Assembly: GCA_964537035.1 (NCBI GenBank) | Contig: CAZIAK010000003.1 | Coordinates: 1-64,000 of the forward strand | DNA from: CAZIAK01 sp964537035 | Lineage (GTDB): Bacteria > Planctomycetota > B15-G4 | Direction of reading: 5' to 3' | DNA length: 64,000 bases | Shown: in pieces, positions 30,273 through 39,575 of the stretch | Layout: the number at the start of each line of letters is the position of its first letter | How positions within the stretch are numbered: the stretch's first letter is position 1 | The notes under the pieces: generated by a model | Told to the model about the DNA's origin: nothing | The model's input: only the letters and a program-made list of their open reading frames with translations | Database searches by the model: none | Translations under genes and position numbers: made by a program

Positions 30273-31367
30273 ATGGCACGCATCCTCTACGGCGTCTCGG
30301 GCGAGGGCTCGGGGCACAGCTCACGCGCTCGCGAAGTGGCCAGCTGGCTGATCGAAGACGGGCACCAGGTCAAGATGGTCAGCTACGACCGGGGCTATCG
30401 CAACCTGGCCGACGACTTCGATGTCTTCGAGACCGAGGGCCTGCACATCGCCTCGGTGGACAACCGGGTCTCCATGGTGAAGACCTTCACCGACAACATC
30501 TCGCGGCTGTCGAAGGGCGCGGCCAAGCTCCGCGAGCTGCGCCACGTGGGCTTCAGAGACTATCGCCCCCACGTGGTGCTCACCGACTTCGAGCCCATGA
30601 CGGCGTATCTGGCCCGGCACTACGAGCTGCCCCTGGTCTCCATCGACAACCAGCACCGCCTGCGCCACATGCGACACCCCTGCCCCGAGCATCTGAAGAA
30701 CGACGCGCGAACGACCCGGGCAGTGATCAAGCTCATGGTCCCCGAGCCGGATGTGTACCTGGTGACCACGTTCTGGTTCGGCGAGGTCAGCAACGAACGC
30801 ACATTCCTCTTTCCTCCCATCCTGCGCCGTTCTGTACAAGCGCTGCAGCCCCGGGACGACGGACACCTGCTGGTCTACTTCACCTCGGGCTTCGAACCGT
30901 TCATCGAACAACTGGCCCAGTTCGACAACGAACGCTTCCTGGTCTACGGCGCAGGACGGGAGGGCAGCGACGGTCCGCTCACTTTCAAGGCTCCCAGTCG
31001 CGACGGTTTCCTCGACGACCTGGCCGGCGCCAAGGCGGTGATCTCCACCGCGGGCTTCACGCTCATGACCGAGGCCATGGCCTTGGGCAAGCCCATGCTG
31101 GCCCTGCCCATGGCGGGCCAGTTCGAGCAAGAACTGAACGCCGTGCTGCTGGAGGAGCTGGGCCTGGGCAAGAACGGCCGAGCCGCCACTGCCGACAGCG
31201 TGGGCGCGTTCCTCTACGAGTTGCCCAGGCTGCGAGAGCGCCTCGCTGAGGCCAAGCCAGACGACGGCAGCGCCCTGCGAGCAGCGCTCAACGAGCTGCT
31301 GGCCGACGACGGTGCGGGAGCGCGGGCGTGTCGAGCGCGACGGCTGGCAGCGAACTCAGGAGATTGA
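30273..31367 (+). CDS. MJ1255/VC2487-type glycosyltransferase
   Basis: 364 aa from the ATG at 30273. The N-terminus ARILYGVSGEGSGHSSRARE is the glycine-rich acceptor-side signature of this GT-B family. LTDFEPMTAYLARHYELPLVSIDNQHRLRH follows. The C-terminal half carries GAKAVISTAGFTLMTEAMALGKPMLALPMAGQFEQELNA, the UDP-sugar-binding region that resembles the UGT/MurG superfamily. The substrate is unknown. The stop is followed within eight bases by the start of a Zn-ribbon membrane protein on the same strand. Confidence 0.88.
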   Translation: MARILYGVSGEGSGHSSRAREVASWLIEDGHQVKMVSYDRGYRNLADDFDVFETEGLHIASVDNRVSMVKTFTDNISRLSKGAAKLRELRHVGFRDYRPHVVLTDFEPMTAYLARHYELPLVSIDNQHRLRHMRHPCPEHLKNDARTTRAVIKLMVPEPDVYLVTTFWFGEVSNERTFLFPPILRRSVQALQPRDDGHLLVYFTSGFEPFIEQLAQFDNERFLVYGAGREGSDGPLTFKAPSRDGFLDDLAGAKAVISTAGFTLMTEAMALGKPMLALPMAGQFEQELNAVLLEELGLGKNGRAATADSVGAFLYELPRLRERLAEAKPDDGSALRAALNELLADDGAGARACRARRLAANSGD

Positions 31368-31374
31368 TCCATCC

Positions 31375-31866
31375 ATGCGCGTCCTCGACCTGAACTGCAA
31401 TCAATGTGGAGCTCCCCTTGAGGTCCCCCGCAAGGCGCGCTTTGTCACCTGCTCCTTCTGCAATTCCCGCCTGCAGATCCAGCGCGAGGGCGCGGCGGTC
31501 TTCACCGAAGCCCTGGAGGAGATCAACGAAGACCTCGAGCAGATCAAACGCTACACCGCACTGATCCGCCTTGATCAGGAGTGGGCCGCCTCTCGCGAAA
31601 ACCACGTCGTCCGTGACAAGCACGGCGTCAGCCGCATCCCGACGGCTCAAGGCTCACGCATTGCCATGATCGGTGTCATCGTCTTCGGGGGCTTCTGGAC
31701 CCTCTTCGCTTCGTCTCTCGGTGCGCCCGGCTTCTTCCCCCTCTTCGGCGTGTTCTTCGTCGTGTTCGGTGTTCTCACCAGCCGGCTGGCCATGAAGAAG
31801 GCCCAGGACTACGAGCGTGACCACGCCGCGTACCAGGCGTCGCGCCGCCGACTCATGGCTGAGTGA
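31375..31866 (+). CDS. zinc-ribbon, coiled-coil, two-helix membrane protein
   Basis: 163 aa from the ATG at 31375 (AGGAG about 13 bases upstream). Two CxxC pairs near the N-terminus (LNCNQCGAPL and VTCSFCNSRL) form a zinc ribbon. A charged helix follows (TEALEEINEDLEQIKRYTAL). Two transmembrane helices lie at about 99-117 and 121-138 (IGVIVFGGFWTLFASSLG; PLFGVFFVVFGVLTSRL). Orientation and function are unknown. It lies directly downstream of the glycosyltransferase and convergent with the kinase at 31929. Confidence 0.75.
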   Translation: MRVLDLNCNQCGAPLEVPRKARFVTCSFCNSRLQIQREGAAVFTEALEEINEDLEQIKRYTALIRLDQEWAASRENHVVRDKHGVSRIPTAQGSRIAMIGVIVFGGFWTLFASSLGAPGFFPLFGVFFVVFGVLTSRLAMKKAQDYERDHAAYQASRRRLMAE

Positions 31867-31928
31867 GTGGTGGCCACCGACAGCAGGCCTCCAAGCACCT
31901 GCTGACCGCTTCGCTCGCTCACAGGCCA

Positions 31929-33581
31929 CTATCCCCCGAGCCACGCCTCCAGCCACTGCCGAAAGGGCTCGGAAGCTCCATCCCACCACTCTGCTTCGGT
32001 CATATCGACGCGGTGGCTGCCGATGACGTGCTCACCATCTACATTGCCGCCCATGGCGTAGGTGCCCCGGGCGTAGCCGCCGATGGCCGCGAAGCCGTGG
32101 GCGACACCACCAATGGCCAGGTACTGGGCGAACGAGATGCCGCCCATGGAGAGCACTCCCGCCCAGGAGATCCCGCCGCACGAGAGGATCAGGCCTGCGG
32201 TCAGGCCACCCATCGAGCTCAGCACTCCCAAGGACACCGAGCCGAAAGAAATCAGCCCCGCGGAGAAGATGCCCACGCTCAGCGCCCCGTAGGCCACATC
32301 GCCCACGGCAAACCAGGCCTTGGCCACCCGCCATGGTTGGCCAGGAGCACGGCGGCCCGAATACACCTCCACCAAAGGCAAACCCAGGCAGCTCGCCTTG
32401 GACTTGTACTCGAACGGACGACCAGAGCAGGCCCAGCGGATCTCAGACCAGAGCCGGCGAATACTACCGCCGTGCTTTTTCCACGCGCGCACCGGGTTGC
32501 CCTCGACCAGAGCCAACAAGTCGTCTCGAAGGCTGGCGGCTGATTCGTAGCGCTCCTCCACATCGTGGGCCATGGCCATGCGCGTCACGGCGGCGGCGTT
32601 CTTCGACGCGCGCTTCTCGTGCGCCCTCAACGAACGAGGCAAGTGAGTCTTGATCGCCTCGAAAACTTCGAGCGCGCTCCCTCCCTCGAACGGGCGCACT
32701 CCCGAGAGGGCCTCATACAAGGTCACACCGAGGCTGTAGATGTCCGTACGGTGATCGACCTTTGTCTCGGCGAGCTGAGCCTGTTCAGGGGACATGTAGT
32801 ACGGCGTCCCCAGCACATCGCCGGTCATTGAGAGCGCCGGGTCGCCCTCGCTCATGGCCAGGCCAAAGTCGGCAACCACAGCGGCGCCGTCTGAGCGCAG
32901 CAGGATGTTCGAGGGCTTGATGTCCCGGTGGACAAGCCCCTTGTCGTGGGCGGCGGCCAACGCGTCGGCGACCTGAGCCAACAGGCAGGCCAGGGCCGAC
33001 TCGAAGCTGGCGGCACCGGGTGCCAAGCGCGACGCGCCCACAGCACGACGGAGCTCGTCAGCCGAGAAGCGCCTCTTGTCCACTGCCTCCAGGACCGTGG
33101 CCAACGAAGGCCCCTCGATGAACTCCATGGCCAGGTAGTGGTAGCCCCGTTCAGAACCCACGTCGTGAATCTGCACGATGTTGGGGTGCTGAAGCTTGGC
33201 CACGGCCAAGGCTTCCCGGCGAAAGCGATCGGTGTGCTTGCCTTCCAGGGCCAGCCCAGGGCGCAAGATCTTCAGCGCGACGGCTCGCTCCAGCTCGGTG
33301 TCCAGAGCCAGCCAGACGACGGCCATACCACCTCGCCCGAGTTCTCTCTTCAGAATGTAGCGCCCGAGTCGCTCGTCGGGGGCCAGGGGCGAGAGCCCGG
33401 CTGGCGCCGCTGCCATCCCCGCATCGATCATCTTCAGACAGCGTTCAAGCCCTGGGCGGGCAGCGCTCTCTACTCGAGCGAGGTAGTCCGCCCGGGAGGG
33501 CATGCGCCCTGCAGACAGCGCATCGGAGTACTCACCAACCAAGCGGTCCAGCAGATCGTCCATCTGTTCTTGCGTATCCAT
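31929..33581 (-). CDS. Ser/Thr protein kinase with glycine-periodic hydrophobic tail
   Basis: 550 aa from the ATG at 33581. The kinase domain spans about 74-365: GRGGMAVVW (82-90), Lys104, HRDIKPSN (218-225), DFG (238-240), GTPYYMSPEQ. The tail begins EYKSKASCLGLPLVEV (391-406), then RVAKAWFAVGDVAYGALSVG, followed by about 100 residues with Gly every few positions among small and hydrophobic residues (SMGGLTAG, GGVAHGFAAIGGYARG, YAMGGN), ending WWDGASEPFRQWLEAW. The same GLPLV...AKG...AIG pattern occurs in membrane-associated proteins of other phyla. It follows the ECF sigma gene by 43 bases. Confidence 0.9.
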   Translation of the reverse strand: MDTQEQMDDLLDRLVGEYSDALSAGRMPSRADYLARVESAARPGLERCLKMIDAGMAAAPAGLSPLAPDERLGRYILKRELGRGGMAVVWLALDTELERAVALKILRPGLALEGKHTDRFRREALAVAKLQHPNIVQIHDVGSERGYHYLAMEFIEGPSLATVLEAVDKRRFSADELRRAVGASRLAPGAASFESALACLLAQVADALAAAHDKGLVHRDIKPSNILLRSDGAAVVADFGLAMSEGDPALSMTGDVLGTPYYMSPEQAQLAETKVDHRTDIYSLGVTLYEALSGVRPFEGGSALEVFEAIKTHLPRSLRAHEKRASKNAAAVTRMAMAHDVEERYESAASLRDDLLALVEGNPVRAWKKHGGSIRRLWSEIRWACSGRPFEYKSKASCLGLPLVEVYSGRRAPGQPWRVAKAWFAVGDVAYGALSVGIFSAGLISFGSVSLGVLSSMGGLTAGLILSCGGISWAGVLSMGGISFAQYLAIGGVAHGFAAIGGYARGTYAMGGNVDGEHVIGSHRVDMTEAEWWDGASEPFRQWLEAWLGG

Positions 33582-33624
33582 GTCTCTATCAAGCGCGATG
33601 CCACGACCGATTCGTCGAGGCTTC

Positions 33625-34188
33625 TCAAGAAAAGGTGTCGCCCTGCCAGGACGAGAGCGCTCGGCGATACAGCGAGTGGACCGCGCTCTCGCTCCGTCCC
33701 ATGCGCTTGGCGGCCTCCAGGGCCGAGAGCCCTTCGAACTGCCGCAGACCGATGACCCGCTGATGCTCGGCCGAGAGCGCCACGAACCGGCTCTCAAGAT
33801 GAACCTTCAACTCATTTGACAGCGCCCGTGTCGACGGGCCCCAGGTCACCGCCAAGATCTGGCTGGCGCGCAGACCAGCGACGCTCCATGCGGAGTGCTG
33901 CAGCCGGGCGGTGTTCCCTGATCGCTTGGCCGCCCGGATGGCCCGGGCTGCATCAATCACCGTGTTGCGTGCCAGCCGTGTGAGCAAGCGCCACAGCCCC
34001 GTGTCTCCAGCACCCTCCACATCGAGGGGCGGCAAGGAGGCCAAGCCCAGGATGCGCACGTAGACTTCCTGGACGAGATCGTCGATCTCTACACGCGCGC
34101 GCAGGGCCGGCCCCGTGAGATGGAGCATGAGCAACCGCAGCCGCCGCTCATGCCGGGCCAGTCGCTCTCCTCGTGAGTCAGATGTCAT
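33625..34188 (-). CDS. ECF-type RNA polymerase sigma factor, kinase-associated
   Basis: 187 aa from the ATG at 34188; an upstream start at 34230 is possible but adds no sigma-like sequence. VEIDDLVQEVYVRILG is the region 2 signature. TRLARNTVIDAARAIRAAKR follows. LSAEHQRVIGLRQFEGLSALEAAKRMGRSESAVHSLYRRAL is region 4 with the helix-turn-helix. It belongs to a different ECF subgroup from the two TLQPTALVHEA sigma factors in this window. It is upstream of its kinase on the same strand. Confidence 0.92.
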   Translation of the reverse strand: MTSDSRGERLARHERRLRLLMLHLTGPALRARVEIDDLVQEVYVRILGLASLPPLDVEGAGDTGLWRLLTRLARNTVIDAARAIRAAKRSGNTARLQHSAWSVAGLRASQILAVTWGPSTRALSNELKVHLESRFVALSAEHQRVIGLRQFEGLSALEAAKRMGRSESAVHSLYRRALSSWQGDTFS

Positions 34189-34475
34189 CCCGGGCCCGCT
34201 CTTCACCAGGTGCCAAGCCGTAGCGGCCAACGACGGACCAGGCCACGGCGCAAGGCCACACCCAGCAGAGGACCATCGCCGAGAGGCAGCGGGATCGCAG
34301 CTTCATGAGTCCGGGATGCACGGCGTTCTCTGTTCGATGCCACATGAAGAGCGTGGGCTCTGCCAGCGTCCCACATCTGTAACTGGCGAGCGAGCAAGAC
34401 TATGCCGACAGTGAGTGGCCGTCAACTCGCCAAGGCTGCGCTCGCCGCCGGGGTGCTCCGGTGCCCGTGGGCAGG

Positions 34476-35170
34476 TCAATCCCGCACGAGTTCCCAGAGC
34501 ACGAGCGTCCCCGCGCCGGGCCCCGGTCCGAGAGTGGCGTGACCAACGAAGGCGGGGCCAGTGATCCCAGGGCGAGCCTCCGCCGCAACGACGCCGAGCC
34601 CGGTGGCCCAGGTGGCGTCAGAGACTTCGTAGCGCGCAACGCTGAAGGGGGAGGTGCCCCAGGGCAGTGCGTTCACCGTGAGGTCCAACCGCGTCTGCCG
34701 CCCTGCGCCGGGGTCCTCGCCGACCCAGCCCACCACCACGCGGCTGTCGTCGGCGCTCTTGCCTGCCATGACGTAGCTGCCATTCGGGGCGCTCGTCGCC
34801 AGGGCCAGCGGCGCCGTGTTGAGCAGACTCAAGGCGCGGTAGATGTCTGTCACCGGCTTCGACGCCGCCGGCCCCGTGCTGAACAGGCCGAGCTGTGTTG
34901 CGCACGACCCGCGCGTAGACGCCTGGGTCTGCTGGAGGCGCCCTCCGGATGCCATCCGAGAACGAGAGCTTGGGGTTGGTCACACCCAGGTTGTGGGGCC
35001 TGAACGGAATCTGCTACGCGCTCAACGTGAACGGCATGTCGTCGAAGCATGGAATCGTCTTGGCGCCCAGCGCTCGGATGGCAGCGAGCTGGTCATCCAG
35101 GGAGATGATTTCCCAAGCCGCCAAGTCGGCCGCCCCGGCAAGGGTGCTCGGTCCGCCATGAAACTCACGA
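34476..35170 (-). pseudogene. decayed glycoside hydrolase-like gene (GH39-like)
   Basis: Pieces of one protein appear in successive minus-strand frames, broken by stops and shifts. About 35080-35160 reads AWEIISLDDQLAAIRALGAK then TIPCFDDMPFTLSA and a stop. About 34900-34985 reads NPKLSFSDGIRRAPPADPGV then YARVV. About 34476-34860 is an intact 3' stretch (PVTDIYRALSLLNTAPLALA through GPGPGAGTLVLWELVRD). The order and the MP-containing strand resemble family-39 type (beta/alpha)8 hydrolases with a C-terminal beta domain. Assignment is tentative; that the gene is broken is clear. Confidence 0.5.
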
Positions 35171-35659
35171 TCGATCGTCGCGAACACGGTGAGCTACAGG
35201 CTGTCGCCCCGGTCGGCGATTGGGTGCCCCCCCCCAGCGTCCCACCGAGCAGCGCCACGAACGGGGCTGAACACTCTGGGCCAGGGGGGGATAAGCCAGG
35301 CTCATCCAGAGAGCTCAAGTGGCTTACCGAGCGGTCGCAGTGATCTCTCCAGAGAGGCGCGGGCAGACTCTGGACAGCGTCAGCTTGAAAGGTCACAGAC
35401 GACACCGAGATGACGGGCAGCACAGGCTGACCCTGCCTGCGCGTCCTGCCCCTTCGCCCAGGCTGCCCAGCTGTGCACCGGTGATGTGCACGGTCGCCGG
35501 CTCGCAGAAGGTGGAGCCACCCCGCAAGCTCGAGAGAGCTGTGTCCGCTCCGGCAAGCAAGCACAACACAAGAAACGCCGGCGCCCCACCTCGCGGGGGA
35601 GCGCCGGCGTCTCGTGGAACCTACCGGCGGCACTGCCGCCGGCGCTGCGGTTCCAGCGG
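35171..35659. other. stretch without an intact gene, upstream of the GH39-like remnant
   Basis: No gene could be supported. On the minus strand a short segment around 35130-35190 (LTVFATIDREFHGG after a stop) may continue the decayed hydrolase. The rest has no recognisable coding pattern apart from the terminator hairpins at 35575-35642. Confidence 0.4.
35575..35610 (-). terminator. Rho-independent terminator of the metalloprotease gene
   Basis: Arms acgccggcgc (35575-35584) and gcgccggcgt (35601-35610) pair perfectly. On the minus strand the stem is followed by TTCTTGTGTTGTG. It lies about 50 bases past the stop of the reprolysin-like gene. A second hairpin with arms ccggcggc and gccgccgg (35624-35642) sits between stop and terminator. 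Confidence 0.75.
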
Positions 35660-38158
35660 TCAGGGCAAGAACTGAGCCTGAAGCGCGTTGCTGAAGCCGT
35701 ATCCAGCGCTCTGGCTTCCATCGACGTAGACCGCCTGAATGAAGACCGTCAGCGGGCCGTTCCCACCGGGCACGGGCAGGTCGAACGCACCGCTGCCATC
35801 AAGGGGAAGGGGGAAGTCGAGCAGCCAGGGCACGGGTACAAGCAAGCCCCCCTTGGCAGGCACGGGGTTGTTGACCACGCCAGCGAAGACGAAGGCCAAG
35901 GCGCCGGGAGTCGCGCCGCTCAAGGCCAGGTCGGCTGAAGTCCCGGTGGACAGATCGCCGCCGCAGAGCGTCAACACACCCGTGCCGGGGCCGCCGAAGC
36001 CGATGCTGGGCTGACAGGTCTCGCCGCAGCTGACGTCGAACACCTTGAAGTCGTCGATGGCAGCTTCAACAATCGAGCCCGAGCCCTCGTCGGACGCAAT
36101 GAAGCGCACCTGCACTGAGGCGCTGGGCGTCACGAAGTCAGACACGGTGAACTCGTGGTAGATCCAACCGCCACCTGTACCGGCGCCGGCGGGGCCGACG
36201 GTCTCGACGTTGACCCAGGAGCCGCCGTTCGAGATGTCGATCACCAGGACATCTGCGTTGGGTGCGCTGCCAGACGCGTTGTCGTACCAACGCCAGTAGC
36301 CGATGCGCCCGTCACCACCGGACATGTCGATCACCGTCGACGTCAGGGTTGTCTGGCCGCCGTCCACATCGTTTTCGCCGAGCCCCCCACCGGGCGTTCC
36401 CTGCCCCGTGAACCAGCAGTCCGTACCCGCAGGCGTGTTGTCGTTCTCAGGCTGGGCGCCGGTGCCGAGGGGATCGCTGAGCACCCAGACGCCCGTGGTG
36501 GCGTCGTCGTTGGGACCGCCCACGGTCCAGCCCAGGTTGACCTCGAAGTCGTCAAAGGCCAGGACCGTCTCGGTGCCCACTTCGGCGAAGAACGTGGAGG
36601 TCTGGAAGAAACCGCAGACCTGATCGGTCACGGAGAAGAACCACTCTGGAGCGTCACCGCAGTTGGCGTTCGGCAGGTTGGCGCCGTAAACACCACCACC
36701 CAGATCGCTCATGGCGGTGACGGTGAACGAGGCACCCGAGGAGAGCCGCGCGTTGAGGTCGACCGTGCCCACGGGCGTGCCCTGCAAGGTCACGGTCACC
36801 TGGGTCGGCGTGGTGGGCGCGATCAACGTGGGCTGAGTTGCGGCCGACACCACCAGGGGTGCCAAGGACGGCAGACAGCTGTTGGCGTGAGCCTTCATCA
36901 CGTTGACAACGGTCGGGTCATAGAAGTACGTCGTGATGTTGGACAGACCACCGGGGCAGGTGTGGCAGTAGCTCATGATCGTGCCGTTGGTGATGCACGC
37001 TCCCCCGGCGCAGTCGTCGATCTGGGGCGAGTAGTCATGGGTGTGGGGCGAGTTGAAGTTGTGCCCTGTCTCATGGGTGAAGACCATGAAGTCCCAGTTG
37101 AGCGGCCCCACTGCGATGGGAAAGGGCACGTTGCCACTGATGTTGCCGCTGACGGCAAAGGACGAGGCCTGGGCCGTGTCACAGAGCACGCCCAGGTAGG
37201 CCACGCCACCGCCCAGATTGGCGCCGGAGAGCATGTGGCCCAGCACCGCACCGGCGGGCACGTTGCCCGTCCAGGCACCGACGAACTCGTTCAACATGGC
37301 GATGGAGTCACCGCCGTTGTCAGGTGTGTTCCAGGGGTCGTTCGAGTTGGTGTAGAACTGCAGGTATGGATAGGTCAGCACGGTGTCGATCTGCTCTTCG
37401 TAGCGGGCGCTGGCCGCAGCGAGCAGGGTGGTGACGTAGGTCGTCTCCGCACCCAGGTCGCCGAAGATCTGAAACAGCTGAAAGTCTGTCTCGATGGCGA
37501 TCTTGCACTCGAGCACATTGCAGCTACCGCCGCCCGCATAGCCCTCCGCAGGACCCTGGGCGACCGCGCCCACTGCCTGGGCCTCAGCGTCGAGCTGTTC
37601 GGCACCACAGAAGTCACCCAGGGAGAGGCCCCGCTCGGTCAGGTCGACCTCGCGAGCCACCACGGAGTAACCGTCGCTCCAGTCGTTGCCGAAGCCCGGC
37701 TGCGGCATGAGGTGGGTCACTTCGCCAGCGGTCGTCACCCATCCTCGGGCGCCGCGCGTCGAGAAGGACAAGACAACCTCCGAACTGGAATCACCCACGA
37801 CCTTGCCTAGCCAGACCGACAGGTCGAGACCGTCGAGCAGCCCGGGAGCAGGCTGCCCGTCGACCTGGAAGCCGAAGCCCAGGCGATCGAGGTCGACCTT
37901 CTCCAAGGCCAGGTCGACAGAGGCGCCCCTGCTCAGCTCGAATCCGCGCAGCACAACATCGTCGGTCAGAGTCAGGGCATGGACGGCGCCCGCATCGATC
38001 TCGAGGGCCCGCAAGCCGGAGATCTGGTCAACCCCCTCAGCACCACGGGGAGTCATGGGGAAGGACATGTCGGACTGGGTGAACGCAGCACTGGACACGA
38101 CAATCATCGCGGCCAGAGCGCACGCCATCCCTGTCCCGCGAACGGGGAGGAAACGCAT
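35660..38158 (-). CDS. secreted reprolysin-like zinc metalloprotease with C-terminal module variant
   Basis: 832 aa from the ATG at 38158. The leader is MRFLPVRGTGMACALAAMIV. The N-terminal about 200 residues look like a propeptide. The catalytic site is HETGHNFNSPH (His362, Glu363, His366, His372), the HExxHxxxxxH of adamalysin/reprolysin-type metzincins, with Met-turn IMSYCHTC after it. Beta domains follow, including a FDDFEVNLGWTVG to IDDFKVF segment typical of jelly-roll binding modules. The last about 118 residues are the GFGGPG variant of the shared module (AKGGLLVPVPWLLDFPLPLDG; FSNALQAQFLP). Likely an extracellular or surface protease. Confidence 0.88.
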   Translation of the reverse strand: MRFLPVRGTGMACALAAMIVVSSAAFTQSDMSFPMTPRGAEGVDQISGLRALEIDAGAVHALTLTDDVVLRGFELSRGASVDLALEKVDLDRLGFGFQVDGQPAPGLLDGLDLSVWLGKVVGDSSSEVVLSFSTRGARGWVTTAGEVTHLMPQPGFGNDWSDGYSVVAREVDLTERGLSLGDFCGAEQLDAEAQAVGAVAQGPAEGYAGGGSCNVLECKIAIETDFQLFQIFGDLGAETTYVTTLLAAASARYEEQIDTVLTYPYLQFYTNSNDPWNTPDNGGDSIAMLNEFVGAWTGNVPAGAVLGHMLSGANLGGGVAYLGVLCDTAQASSFAVSGNISGNVPFPIAVGPLNWDFMVFTHETGHNFNSPHTHDYSPQIDDCAGGACITNGTIMSYCHTCPGGLSNITTYFYDPTVVNVMKAHANSCLPSLAPLVVSAATQPTLIAPTTPTQVTVTLQGTPVGTVDLNARLSSGASFTVTAMSDLGGGVYGANLPNANCGDAPEWFFSVTDQVCGFFQTSTFFAEVGTETVLAFDDFEVNLGWTVGGPNDDATTGVWVLSDPLGTGAQPENDNTPAGTDCWFTGQGTPGGGLGENDVDGGQTTLTSTVIDMSGGDGRIGYWRWYDNASGSAPNADVLVIDISNGGSWVNVETVGPAGAGTGGGWIYHEFTVSDFVTPSASVQVRFIASDEGSGSIVEAAIDDFKVFDVSCGETCQPSIGFGGPGTGVLTLCGGDLSTGTSADLALSGATPGALAFVFAGVVNNPVPAKGGLLVPVPWLLDFPLPLDGSGAFDLPVPGGNGPLTVFIQAVYVDGSQSAGYGFSNALQAQFLP

Positions 38159-38259
38159 CGGGGGAATCTCTAGGGGGGAGCTGACGATTCGGGCCCGCAG
38201 CATAACCCTGGTGCTGCAGGAGCGGGGAACAGGATCGGAATCGCCCGGCGACCGGCATC

Positions 38260-38520
38260 TCAGCCCACGCTGACGTGAGGCATGGCCTGGAACGCCCCGC
38301 CTCCCCCGACGGAGGTCAGTGCGGGGTCAGGCCATGTCCCGGGCAGCGCCTCCCAGCGGATGCCGTTTGCATGGCTGATGTCGTCCCAGGTCTCGAGGCG
38401 CTCGCCCGCCTTTGCCTTGCCACCGATGACGAACATGGGGAGGCCCTCGGCTTCGTTCTCCTCGACGAGCCGCGCCAGCCCATCGTCGAGCACCACGTAG
38501 GCGCCCGCCGGGTCACCTCA
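38260..38520 (-). pseudogene. 3' fragment of an unrecognised gene
   Basis: A coding-like minus-strand segment reads DPAGAYVVLDDGLARLVEEN, then LPMFVIGGKAKAGERLETWD and ALPGTWPDPALTSVGGGG to a stop at 38260. Upstream, coding character jumps into another frame near 38520 (LAAVNELGEVTR). No complete start region was found. It could be the remnant of a longer gene; family not recognised. Confidence 0.35.
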
Positions 38521-38846
38521 CCCAGCTCGTTGACAGCGGCCAGCGATCCGTCTCCCGCTCCTGGACAAAGCAGACCTATGGATGAGCCCGGGTCGGACTC
38601 AGTTGCTGGGCAGGTTGGCACAGCTGGCCAAGAGGGCCAGCGCCAGAGTGCCGAGGAAAGCGTGCGGACAATGGGACGTTTTCATCCTGACCAGTGGCGG
38701 GGCCGGGCACAACTGTGCCGAACGAACGCCGTCCTCCCATCAAGCCCGTGAGCGACAGGACTTGACGCATCCTGCCATCCAAAGAGGCCGGGCGGCTTGA
38801 CTGACAGCCGCCGGGTTTCCACGTGAGGACAGGGCTTCCTGTCTGG
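38521..38846. other. stretch without a recognisable gene
   Basis: Short frames on both strands have no protein-like features. The only structure is the hairpin at 38791-38812. It lies between two damaged genes and probably contains decayed sequence. Confidence 0.4.
38791..38812 (-). terminator. hairpin downstream of permease gene, possible terminator
   Basis: Arms ggcggct (38791-38797) and agccgcc (38806-38812) pair perfectly. On the minus strand the stem is followed by CGGCCTCTTTGG. It sits 35 bases past the stop of the truncated permease. The T-run is short, so support is modest. Confidence 0.35.
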
Positions 38847-39575
38847 TCAGGAGCGACGCCCTGGACGAGCTACCCATCGAGCATGGAGCCCCGAGAACAG
38901 GGTGATGATCCCGTAGAGGGTCAGGGTGACGGCGAGGTGAAACGGGTCTGTCTTCAGCTGGTAGTGGACAATCAGCACACCCGCCGAACCCAGTCCCATG
39001 AGCGAAGCGAGACAGACCAGCAAGCTCGCCCCGGTCTTCTCCCGAACGCGCAGGTTCGCCAGGGCCACCAGAAACGAGACGAGGATGAACGTCAAGCTGC
39101 CAAACTCGAGGATCAGCTCCAGACCGCCCGTGGCCACCACGATGAAGGCCATGGTCGCCAGCGACACGAGCGCCCAGACCGGCGTATGCCCATGGATGCG
39201 CCGAGACAGGGCCTGGGGGAGGTAGCCATCGTCAGCGATGACGGCCATGAGGCGGGAAGCCCCGAACAGGGTTCCGCTGATCGCACTCGATGTGGCGAGC
39301 AGTGCGCTGGCGACCACGAGCAGGCCAGAAAAGGAGCCGCCCTGCTGGAGGGTCGGCAGGGTCTCGGGTGCGCCGTTGCTGCGAAAGAGGACGGCCATCA
39401 CGACCAGCAGCAGCACGAGCTTCGTGTAGACAAGCAGGTCCTCCACCCGCCCCGTCATTTTCACGCTGACGATGTTGAGCACCATGAAAATGGCGAAGAT
39501 GCCGCCGCCAATCATGCCGCCGAGCGCGATGGCAATCAGTTCGAACAAGCCGAGGTCCGCGTGTCTCCGATTCAT
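38847..39575 (-). pseudogene. internally deleted APC-family amino-acid permease
   Basis: 242 aa, against more than 400 for the family. The first helix is normal: DLGLFELIAIALGGMIGGGIFA, with the conserved unwound GGxIGGGIF of APC transporters. It then jumps directly into FMVLNIVSVKMTGRVEDLLV and YTKLVLLLVVMAVLF, which in intact relatives lie about 100-130 residues later. Helices from there to the C-terminus look intact (SGTLFGASRLMAVIADDGYL, GSLTFILVSFLVALANL). The region between helix 1 and roughly helix 5 is missing in frame. A functional transporter is unlikely. Assembly collapse is an alternative. Confidence 0.65.

Noticed and set aside
36155..37810. 551-residue open frame on the plus strand opposite the metalloprotease
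   Set aside because: The minus strand carries the HExxHxxxxxH site and the C-terminal module; the plus frame is a compositional shadow.
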